DNA of 64,000 nt from Sesamum alatum (Eukaryota; Streptophyta; Magnoliopsida; Lamiales; Pedaliaceae). A program made the translations under genes and the position numbers. Positions 11,650 through 21,737 of the stretch are shown piece after piece. Location: positions 14,152,854-14,216,853 of the forward strand of contig JACGWO010000001.1 in NCBI GenBank assembly GCA_034509735.1, read 5' to 3'. The first letter of the stretch is position 1; each line of letters opens with the position of its first letter. Under the pieces are notes generated by a model. That model was not told where the DNA came from, did not search any database, and worked only from the letters and a program-made list of their open reading frames with translations.

Positions 11650-14600
11650 TGCAGATAATGGTGCTTGGTGTGTATGCTGATTTTGATGTTTGGGCAGGGG
11701 GTGTTAGAATGGGTACCTAAAGTTAGGTATGTAAGGGGGTATAAGGATGTTGTTCAGTGATGTTGATTTAGAAAGATTTATATTATGGGGATTTATTAGA
11801 CATGTATGCTAAAACTGGGGAAAAAAAGGTTAAATGTCCAGATATACTATTGTCTTCCTGGACACACCCTAGATAATGGGATTACACTGTTACATGGGGA
11901 TGATGGTATAAGGGATTTGTGTAGGATATATAAGGGGTTGGGTGTAGTCCCTATATATTTTGAAGAGAAACAAGGCCCTTTGCTTGCTTTAGACACTCAG
12001 GGAAATATCTTGCCAATTGAAGAACATATTCCTTCACTTCCTTCTGTTGAAATCCCTCAAAATGACACAGCATCACCTGAGTCCCAAATTCCCGATTTTC
12101 CAGAAATGTCTGAAGTACCCCATAACAACCCTGATCTTCCTCAAATGTCTGAATTTCCCCAAAACATCCCTGAATTTCCAGAAATGTTTGAAGTACCCAA
12201 AAACATCCCTGATCTTCCTCAAATGTCTGAAGTGCCCAAAACATCCCTGATCTTCCTCAAATGTCTGAAGTGCCCCAAAACATCCCTGATCTTCCTCAAA
12301 TGTCTGAAGTACCCCAAAACAGCCTTGAGGGTAGTGAGAATTCCTCAAATTTTGATTATAGGGAGGGTGAAGTGGGTGAGGCATCTTCAGATTCTGATGC
12401 TAACTTTTCTGCATCTGAATGCCCTTCATGGATGTTAGAAGATTTTGAGGGCCCTTTAGATGATGACATTTTTTAGAGCAGGGATCCTAATCATGCTAGA
12501 AAAGTGTTTAAAACACTTAGAGCATACTTGAAGGATAAAAAGAAAAACAAAAAAAAGAGGCAGCTGATCAACAAAAAAGAGAGGAGAGGAGAAATATGGG
12601 GGGTGAGGAGTGGTATAGTGATGGGGCAAATGAAGATGAATTACATTCATTGAGGGGTCAGATGATGATGGGAATAGGTATGAGGAATGGGATGAAAATA
12701 TGGTTTGGGGTGATGTGGAGCTATCTGTTGGGATGAAATTCCCTACAAGGCAGAAATATAGGGATGTCCTAAGGGATTGGGCTGTGATGAGGGGATGGGG
12801 TCTGAGGTTCATAAAAAATGAAAACCACATCATTACTGCTACTTGCAAGAATGGTTGTGAGTGGAAAGTTCATGCATTTTCAGTGATGAAGGGGACTACA
12901 TTTCAGATTAAGTCAATAAAAGGCTCTCATTCATGTGCATAAAAAACAGAGAACAAACAGGCAAATTACAAATACTTGGGGAAGAGGATTGAAAATTATA
13001 TCAGAGATAATCCAAATGGGGGACTTGTTTCTTTAAAAAACAAAATTAGAAGGGATTGTTAAATTGAAGTCAATATTGCAAAAGTTTACAAAGCCAAGAG
13101 GTATGCTTTAGAATTGTGTAAAGGGAATGTGAAACAATAGTATACAAGATTGTATGATTATTGTTCAACTGTTGAGAAACATAACCCAAGAAGCACACTA
13201 GTGTTGAAAGTAGACAGGGGGTTGAATCCCCCAGTTCTTGAGAGGATGTATTTTTGTTTGAGTGGGCTGAGGGAAGGGTTTTTAGATGGTTGCAGGCCTA
13301 TAATTGGGCTTGATGGATGTTTTTTAAAAGGCATTTACAAAGGCCAATTACTGTCAGCAGTAGGAAGAGATGGCAACGAAAATATATACCCAATTGCTAT
13401 GGGGTATGTAGAGATTGAAAAATATGATACATGGAAGTGGTTTCTGAATCTGTTGCTAAGGGCCAGGGAACAACCAATAGTAAACATGTTTGAGTCTATT
13501 AGAAGAAAACTGATGACAAGAATACAAATCAACAGAGAAGGAATGGAGAAATTCAATGGGATGGTGTGCCCAAACATTTTCAAAAAAATTGAAAAATAGA
13601 GGTATGAAAGCAGAAATTGCTTTCCATCTTGGGTTGGAGAGGACAAATTTGAGGTGCATCATTTTCTGGAGAACCACATTGTCTATCTCAATGATAGACA
13701 TTGCAGCTGTGGGATGTTCCAACTTGTTGGATATCCTTGTTCACATGCAATAGTCTCAATCAGTTATCATAGGCTGAACATTGAAGACTATGTCAATGAT
13801 TATTTCAAAAAAGATGCATACATGAGGGTCTATAGGCACATGATCAATCCAGTGCCTGGAATGCATGACTTTGAAAAATCAAGTTTGGGCACAATTGATC
13901 CTCCACAAGTTAAAGTCAGGGCAGGAAGGCCCAAAAAAGTTAGAAGAAGGGATGGGAATGACATAAGGGACAAAGATGTTGTGTCAAGAAAGGGTCTCAC
14001 ACACACATCTGCTAAGTGCCTTGTGAGTGGGCACAACAAAAGAAGTTGCAAGAACCCCCTCACCCAAATTCAAAGTACTACAAGGTATGCAATATTTACA
14101 TTGTCTTTTTTTACTGAAATACAAATTAGTGAGTCCTGATTTTTGTTGATTTTGTCTTAGGCACCACAAGATAACCCAATTCCTTCTTCTCAAGTACCTG
14201 AAAATACTCACACAGATCCATCATCAGTAAAAGTCTAACCTTTTACTAATTAGTATGTTCTATAAATTAACTGTATTAATTCAAGTCTGAATTTGTGTTT
14301 GCATATCCCTATGCTCACAGAGGACATGTCACAAGCAGGTTCAAGCAATTCACACCATGTTTAGCAGCCTGAGGTACATTTTGGTCCACTTTTCCTGACA
14401 TTTACTAGAATTTTTACTTAAGGAATTCACTATTTGTTTAGATGTTTCATCCTATGGAAACAGAGATTGATCCTGTGATTAGTTATCTAATGGGACACAC
14501 ACAGGTATTAACTAAACTATAATTAGTTCATTATGAATTGATAAATTAATTACTTTGTAATTAATTGCATAAATTCAATGTGTCCAGGTGCCTATACAAG

Positions 14601-14854
14601 AAGAACATTTGGCTTCGAACTCTGTAGCAAGACCTGCACAACATGTGTCAAGAGGCAGGAAACAATTCAAACCTGTTTCAACATCCACAAGATTGCAGCA
14701 AAGAGCAACAACTACCAGGCCTGCATTTAAACCATTCAAGAGGCCATGTTGTTCCACTAGTAGGCCAAGTCTGCAAACACAGCTTCGACAAGTAGCTGCC
14801 TCTTATAAGCCTGGAACTAATACTTCTACATCCTCAAAGGGCACAAATCAATAG
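11650..14854 (+). pseudogene. MULE-2 transposase (mudrA-like), inactivated
   Basis: The order of domains is as follows. A PB1-like N-terminal domain (11660-11990: WAGGV.., NVQIYYCLPG, DLCRIYKGL) contains stops. A Pro-rich 39-bp repeat tract (12120-12330) is next, then an acidic linker. The MuDR domain (12700-12940: VGMKFPTRQKYRDVLRDWA, CKNGCEWKVH) is followed by the transposase core (13150-13450: GLDGCFLKG, first D). An abrupt jump leads to RAREQPIVNMFESIRR, losing the second D and third acid. The SWIM finger is HCSCGMFQLVGYPCSH (about 13700-13745) and the CCHC knuckle is CLVSGHNKRSC (about 14020). Three or more small 3' exons follow (first donor after 14084, acceptor 14160), ending with a basic Ser/Thr-rich tail at 14588-14854. 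In-frame stops occur near 12474, 12940, 13060, 13138 and 13598. Confidence 0.85.
12120..12330 (+). repeat. 39-bp tandem repeat encoding a 13-residue PxxPEMSEVPQN motif
   Basis: Five to six units of 39 bp read as P(D/E)(L/F)P(Q/E)MSEVPQNI in the MULE-2 transposase N-terminal linker. One unit (about 12235-12272) has lost a base and is 38 bp long, which moves the downstream units out of frame. Confidence 0.8.
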
Positions 14855-14929
14855 GATTGGGAATACTTTTTTTTGTAATTGTGCTGTGAACAAAGCCTGT
14901 TCTTTTGTTGTGAACAAAATATTCAGTCA

Positions 14930-15060
14930 GATTTTGTTGTTATGCAGTGCACAAACTACATGTGTTTGGGTGATTTTGTTGTGCTGTGCACAATTGGAAA
15001 CAAAAACTTCATGTGTTTGGGTGATTTTGTTGTGTTTTGCACAATTGGAAACATGAATAC
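14930..15060. repeat. Short tandem repeat downstream of MULE-2 transposase
   Basis: Two to three copies of a unit of about 57 bp contain 'atgtgtttgggtgattttgt' followed by 'tgcacaattggaaaca'. They lie between the two convergent genes of MULE-2. Confidence 0.7.
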
Positions 15061-15276
15061 ATCTTTTTATTGTTATGGTTTATACTTATGCACTCAGTGT
15101 TTTTCACTTGTCCAGATTATAGTGTTTTATAACTTAATAAATTAGGAATATATTTGACAATTCAACAGACATAGGCAACATTAAAATCATCAATATTCAT
15201 GGACTACATGTTAAGAACAAATTATTTAAATAATAGTATAAACATGATAACCAAAATTACAATAAAAAAAATATTT

Positions 15277-15610
15277 TGTCATTCTTTGATTAGCCTCCAA
15301 TTTCTTCAAATTTGTTGTCAAATCTTGGCATATGGACAGGAACTCGGGAACATCATCTTCCATTTTCTTCTTCGAATTCAACTTCTTCTTCAAAAATAGG
15401 AGTTTGCATAGATCTTGAGCTAGAAACACTGATAGGATCTAACCAACAAAAAAATTTGCATTGATTTGTCTTACAATTACAGAAAAGTTTCCGTACAACT
15501 TTAATAGCTGCATTTTTCATACAGTAGCATTTTGGATTTATGTACCTCAGATCCAGTTTTTCATCCTTGCAATTAGATTTCTTAGATGTAGAAGACATTC
15601 TATAAAACAC
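15277..15610 (-). pseudogene. GRF-type zinc finger gene carried by MULE-2
   Basis: Starting at 15610 (or the Met at 15598), the frame encodes PKCYCMKNAAIKVV, then RKLFCNCKTNQCKFFCWLDP: the CxC...C...CxFFxW pattern of a GRF zinc finger, with a shortened central loop. A frame change or missing splice near 15380 separates it from a second frame (MEDDVPEFLSICQDL...KKLEANQRM), which is coiled-coil-like, as in the MULE-1 homologue. It reads leftward from the right TIR, convergent with the transposase. It is probably decayed, and family assignment rests on the Cys spacing. Confidence 0.65.
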
Positions 15611-17661
15611 ACAAAAATAAATAAATAAATAAAATAAATTAGTATTTACAAATTAAAATAAAATAATACTAACAAAATAATATAATAATCGCATAAATTT
15701 ACCTGTAAACTGGTGTAGAAACACCCTCTATTTCTTGGCTTTTATGGTTGGTAGTGTAAATAGAGCACATGCATATTTATATTGATAAGGAGGGGCATTT
15801 TGGGGACTTACCACATCACTTTTGGGTCTAATGTCCGTAGAAAACATTCATACACGCATCAGTTGCGCATGTATGTCATGCTCCGTCAGTTCTTGACGGA
15901 GTAGGTGTTTTCTGCAGGGTTTTCACAAACACAGGGGTTTTTTTTGCATATTTCATTAACACAAGGGGGTTTCTTGCAGATAAAGTAAAACACAGGGGGT
16001 ATTTATGTAATTTTCCCCTAAATAAATGTCCAACTTTGATTTCCTATTGACTGAAACATGTGATTCATTGTAGCATCTATCAAAATCAGATAAAGAACCA
16101 CACATTTCAATCCTAGAATCACTTGCCACAACGGGTTCAGTCACTGAAGAAATGAAACTGCCTCCATACTTAACAAATGGATTAATCAAAGTGTTACGAA
16201 CTCTACGAATGTATGAATCAGCTGTGGAACCGTAAATCCTTGTGTAGAAAAACTCAACCATATCAATTTTGAACCTAGGATAAAAAATAATAGCAAGAGC
16301 TAATACCAAACAACACTCATCCCAATATTTATCAAATTTCTCCTTCATGGGGCCAGACATATTCCTAACGAATTCATATTCACTATTTCTCCATTCAGTC
16401 ATCTTCAATTGAATCTCACAAACATCAGGGAAAAATACGTTAGAAGTTGGATATTTGCTACCGTTAAAATGTCGTGTGGCTTCATAAAAGATTTTCAAAC
16501 AGTCATGTACAACTTTAGATGCTTCCCACTCTGAATCAGTTGGGTTAAACTGATATTGCTTATCTATCCTTTGCCGGCGAGAGAAAGCTTCCTTTAAAGG
16601 CAAAACCGTCTCAAGTAACTCATAAGTTGAGTTCCACCGATTGTACACATCTATGGCCACTCGCTTCTTATCATTCAAATTACATTGACATAAAGCAGTA
16701 TCAAACTTTTGACTTGCCGCTGGAGACTTGTTCAAATACCTCACAGTTTCACGAGTTTTCAATTAGCCCCTTAATTATACCCAACCCATCTTGCACGATC
16801 AAATTTAGAACATGTGCACTACACCTCACATGCAATAGATCTCCACTAATTGAAATTAAGGAGTCAACCGAAAGCCATTCTTTGAACTTTCTAATTATGG
16901 AGTCATTAGCGGTAGCATTATCCACAACAACTGAAAACAACTTTCTATCCAAATTCCAATCCAATATCATTTCTTTCATGAAATTAAACAAAGACTCGCC
17001 ATCATGTGGATAAGGAATATTCTTCAATGCAAGAATCTTCTTTTGGAACACCCAATTCATCAATAAAATGTGAAGTCAAACAACAATATGCAACACGTGA
17101 ATGATCTGATGTCCAAATATCTGTAGTCAATGAGATTTTACTTTTAACTCCATCCAACAACTTGTAAAATTTGACTTTTTCCTCTTCATACACACTAATC
17201 ACATCAGCCCGAATAGTGTTTCGCCAAGGGAGTTTGAAATTTGGATTCAAACCATTCAAAAAGATTTCAAAATAATCATATTCACCAATGTTGAATGGAA
17301 ACTTGTGTTTAATGCAAGCAATTGCCAAGTCCCTACGACTTTTAAGTTGATCAAACTTAAAATCATTTCTAGGACTTCCATTGGTAGAACGATTTCTAGG
17401 TTATAACTTAAAATGTGGATAAGCATTCGTCAAATGTTTCCTTAAATGTGTAGTCCCGTATTCAGCTTTACCTAACAAAAGCTTCTCACAATAGTTGCAC
17501 TAAGCTTGTATCACACCATTCAAACCTCTAACTTTTGTGAAGTGTTGCCATACATCCGATGTTTTTCTTTTTGCTCCTCTAAATTGATTAGTTACCTCCT
17601 CACTACTTGCAAATGAAGCAAGAGATGCAGGTTGACTTGATTCACTTTATGAAGCTGACAT

Positions 17662-18125
17662 TGTCAAACCTGACAATAAAGTGTGGGATTGTAAATGAGA
17701 GCTTAGTGACTTGATTTCTAGTGCAATTCATGGATTAATTACTCCCTTTATTTCTTCTTGTAGATATGCAAGAAGAGCTGAAGAAATAGATTATATATGT
17801 ACTAATTAACACAACCACCAGTTTGTACTCCCATTAGTTCCATGTTAATGTATCATGTTCATGTTCAAATTCTAGCATGTTCAAATTCCATGTTAATGTT
17901 CATTAACACAATCACCAGATTGTTGTCCATATTTATTAATTAAGATATAAAGATGGAATTTATCGATATAAATGTAATTAATAATCATCGTTCATATATA
18001 TATATATTATATATATAAAGAATATGAAACATGACATCGGAATTTCTTGTTCCACTAATGGGGGTTCGTTTAATTGAACTTTTTGGATTGTCTCTGAAAA
18101 TTTTTGAAGTCTATGGTATCTTTAT
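17662..18125. other. Intergenic / unrecognised 5' end of the hAT element
   Basis: No gene was seen. It probably holds the hAT 5' untranslated region, but a terminus was not found. A (TA)n tract sits at 17996-18020. Confidence 0.4.
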
Positions 18126-18962
18126 AGGAGAATTATACTTTTGATCTCTTTACAATATCACTAAAATATTTTTGGTCCCCTCCATTCATAAATTACACTT
18201 TTGATCCCAATTAGAACTACATTTTTGGTCCTTGTCGTCAAATCACCGATAGAACTTAACGAAAATTACTCATATGGCCTCACATGAGGTGTTTTTCTTC
18301 CCAAATTAGTATATTTCCCCAAATTCCCCAAAGTTGCGAATCTGTTCCTATATTGCCCCTCTTCTAAAATCCTAATCCCCAAATCTCCAATCCATATGAG
18401 CTCAAAAGTAACCTAAAAATCGGTTGAATTTTTAAAAATCAATCCATTAATATGAATATCAGAGTGAATCCGACCCCCAATCTAGTGTGTGAGTGTGATT
18501 TCTCTCAGGCTTGAAGAAGAAGGAATTGCTCAATCCCACATTTGCAAACAAGTGCTTGATTTGGGAAAAAAAAAATACCCTTCTTATATGTTTCTTTTTT
18601 AATAGCTTTTACTTATGGGGTGTTTGAATCTAAAATTTGAAATAATTGAACAAAAATTTTTCGGTCAAGGAGTGTTGGAGTCGTAACTTTTGAGAGAGAA
18701 AAAATATTGGTAAATAATCAAAAATAATGTTTAATTTCTCCGTGCGAACACTTTGGGGGCCAAATTGCAATAGGAATTCCACCAATTTCAGCACCATGTG
18801 AGCCACACGTGACGTCTTCGTTAACTTCTAATGGTGAGTTGACAACAGGGACTAAAAACATTCAAAAATGGTTCTAATTAGGACCAAAAGTGTAAATCGG
18901 GAATAAAAAGGAATTAAAAAGTGTTTGTGATATTTTGAAGGAACTAAAAATGTATTTATCCC
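18126..18962. mobile_element. Non-autonomous MULE-like TIR element (0.84 kb)
   Basis: The left arm ('aattatacttttgatc', 'tacatttttggtcc') is complementary to the right arm ('ggaccaaaagtgtaaatc', 'aaaatgtatttatccc'). The flanks gtatctttat and gtaactttag agree at 8 of 10 positions. The internal sequence (18350-18780) is more complex than the arms and may be acquired untranslated host sequence, but I could not identify it. Confidence 0.75.
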
Positions 18963-21019
18963 GTAACTTTAGATACCTCATTTTGTTTTTCTAAAATCAT
19001 TTAGTATTTAATTTTAACTTGAAAGCAAGTTTGTCTACTAATCACGTATTTAGCATATTTGGCAATCGATCGACGGCGACAATATCTACAATGTTAAAAG
19101 TTTTCGTATAAGCATGAAAATTATTATATTTTAGGGTTAATTACACTAAAATCTCCTTTGAAAATGCGAATTATATTTTCCTTCAAATAAATTTAAAAAT
19201 TACACGTAAACTTCTACCAGAAATTCTCCATTGACAACTTACGTTGTTAGAGTCACTACAAGAAAATACATCATTGGTGAAAAAATAATAAGTGACAAGA
19301 AAATTATTGTCATTAATTAATTACATTAAATGACAATATTTTTTCTTTGTCACTATTATCTGTAATAATATTCAGTCATTAAATAATAATGTGACAAAAA
19401 AATATTCTTTATCACTTAAAAAGTTTTATATAGTTTAAAGAAAAAAATGTTGCCACACATGAAGTGACAAGAAAATATTTTGGTCACCTAAGAATTTTGA
19501 TATAGCGACAACATCTAAATTGTCACTATGGAATTTCAATATAGTGACAATTTTATTTTCTTGTCACTTGAAGCGTTAATATAGTGACAACACATAAGTT
19601 GTCACTTTGAAATCTTAATAGAGTGACAACTTTATTTTTTTGTCACTTAAAGATTGTGATACTTTGAAATCTATGTTTTTTTTTTTTAATAAAGAGGTTT
19701 ATATTCTTAGAATAATACAAAGTACCCTATAATCAGGTGAATCTTTTAGGACTTACAAGACCTCCACTGATAATAAAAGAAAAAGTACCCTTCAAAAAAC
19801 CCAAATCTCCACTTCACTAAGGCGCTACTCTCTTCCGGCGATTTTTTTCTTCTTCACTAACGCAAAGATTTCTTCTTCAATTCACTATATGTACGGGTTT
19901 CTTCTTCAAATTCATTGGTCGTTCATCCTTCAAAGACTACCTCGTTGTTGAAATCTTATCCAGATTCAGGCTTTTATCTACAGTTTAATTCAACTTTTTA
20001 ATTTTATTAATTCAGTTTTCTACGTAAAAAATTTGAGGCTGATCGTTTAATTATTTGTTTTACTCTCCTTTAGATTTATTTGTTTAATCCACTATTTGGT
20101 TTAATTATGGACTTTATAGGTTAATTTCTAAATAAATTTGAAAAACTTGTGGACATGCTGACGTAAATGGTGGAGGTAGAGAAGGATTGGTGAGTAGCTT
20201 GGGGAAGTTGACTCTACTACAAATAGGTATTATTTTTCTGTCTAATATCTACTTTATGCTGAAATTTTGGATCTTAGTTCTATAATCAGATTAATTAAAA
20301 AATTGTATTTCATCCATGTCTTATCTCTTCATTTCTCTAATGAGTTTATCTCTATTGAAAATATGTCAATCTTTATCTCCAGAATCTGTATAGCTAGGAT
20401 AATATTATGGCTTGTGAAGGAATGCTTATATTGTGATTGTGATCTATGTCTGAAATTGATTCAGAGATTAAACTGTTTGTATTCTATTGTGATATGTACT
20501 TCTATTTTAGATTGTGATTGTGATCTATGTCTAAAATTAATATCGAAGGAATATAAAATACTGTTCACAATCTCTTCAAGAGATATTAGAATTGATTCAT
20601 AGATTAAACTTATCGTATTTGTGGGTGGCATAGACATAATCTAATCAAGAATGTCAGAATTAAGAATATTGAGAATGATACTGATAGTGAGAAAATCAAC
20701 CAGCTCCCAAGTGTTGAAAACAGTTGCAAACATAGGATCATGTAAATAATAATGACAGTGTTTAGTTGAGGGCTTTGTAGCTTTAGTCTTAGATTGAACT
20801 GTGCATAATTTGATAAACTTTTCTTCTCGAAACTATGATGTATGTCTTATGGAATTCATTTGATGACATTGTGGCGAGAATAATCCCTATGAAGTCTTTA
20901 CCATCATAAAAAATGAGAGAATTATAACAAAATGTTATCAGTTAGGTTTCTTGTCCATGCATTTTGATGTGGAAATTGGAATATAGCAATGCTCTCACTA
21001 ATATTACTTCTTTTGAATA

Positions 21020-21340
21020 ATAAGGGTTGGTGATTTATGCAGAACAAACCAGCAAGAGTTGTTGTTGATTCTAAACTTTCTGCAGAACAAATCAACAAGA
21101 GTTCTTGTTGACTCTAAGTTCTACTGCAGAACTTCTTGTATAATGAAATTAGAAGCAAATTTTCTACAGATATTTTTGTCTTGTTGAGTTCTAATTTCGC
21201 TGTAGAGGAAAAATTCTGCATTCTAAATTCTGCTGAGAGAAAAGGAAAAATTCCGCATTCTAAATTCTGTAGCAGAATTTAGAAAAAAAAATTTCTGCAG
21301 CAGAATTTAGAGAAATTATGTTGAATTCTGCTGCAAAATT
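21020..21340. repeat. TTCTGCWGCAGAA motif array, 5' side of CACTA genes
   Basis: Repeated degenerate copies of 'ttctgctgcagaatt' and 'agcagaatttaga' lie just upstream of the transposase region. The same motif forms the larger array at 28600-29070. Confidence 0.7.
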
Positions 21341-21737
21341 TAGAAAATTGAGTTGCTTTTGTTGCCTTTTTCGTGCAAAATTGATGTGTTTCATGAATTG
21401 CTTGCATGATTACCTCATGCCTATATCTTTGCTTGATACAAGTGGTGTTGATGCATTACTGGAACCCGTGACAGGTGATGAATTCAATTCCGTGACAAAG
21501 AAGAAAATTCAAATCAAAGCTCTTTTGTTTGACCAGGTTTTATTGTTTTCCAATCTCATTGATATGTGTCAGAATTATAAATGTTCTAACATATTCAATT
21601 GCATAATAGTTTTGCTGAAGCATATTTTATTGCTGAAAAATTTTGTTTTCTTTTTCTTTAAAATAATTATTTTAATATATGTATCTATTTTACTTTTTAT
21701 TTACATGCTTTATTTTTCTACTTAGATTCATTTGCTC

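Larger units (their letters stand above)
10677..16017. mobile_element. MULE-2: two-gene Mutator-like transposon, 5.3 kb, inside a hAT gene
   Basis: TIRs of about 140 bp begin GGGATAATTACATAAA at the left and GGGAAAATTACATAAA (complement) at the right, with 'acacaggggg' and 'ttgcagataaagtaaaacac' motifs. The host sequence is a hAT transposase reading frame, which fixes the ends. The flanking duplication is degenerate (about 6 of 8 matches), suggesting an older insertion than MULE-1. It carries a transposase reading rightward and a GRF-finger gene reading leftward, the same convergent layout as MULE-1. Confidence 0.88.
9631..17661 (-). mobile_element. hAT transposon interrupted by MULE-2
   Basis: The left terminus TAGGCCTGTAAATGGG at 9631 matches the hAT-type end at 48791 (TAGGCCTGTCAATGGG). 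Coding sequence for a BED-finger hAT transposase lies at 10299-10676 and resumes at 16018-17661, with MULE-2 between. The 5' terminus (right side) was not recognised. The stated right limit is the start codon, so the true element extends further right. Confidence 0.75.
10299..17661 (-). pseudogene. hAT transposase (BED finger to dimerization domain), split
   Basis: It starts at 17661 (MSAS..). A BED zinc finger follows (VWQHFTKV..CNYCEKLL..THLRKHL, about 17570-17410), broken by a TAA at codon 5 and a TAG just before the first Cys. The central region runs 17328-16762 (LTTDIWTS, about 17130, is the RNase H-like strand) and 16762-16030 carries the DUF4413-like domain ending KSKLDIYL. MULE-2 then interrupts. 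The reading resumes at 10676 with EARFPRTD..ILDWW..ARDVLAVPATTVASEATFS, the hAT C-terminal dimerization domain. After a small intron (10337-10422) it ends with a 12-codon exon and TAA at 10299-10301. Family identity is clear and the gene is dead. Confidence 0.88.

Noticed and set aside
18350..18780. Interior of the 18126-18962 element as a captured gene
   Set aside because: The sequence looks untranslated, no conserved peptide was found in any frame, and the source cannot be named.
20267..20602. Frame of 111 codons in the 5' part of the CACTA
   Set aside because: It contains a near-duplicate 'gattgtgatctatgtct' segment and no conserved domain. It lies in the leader of the element before the first transposase exon.
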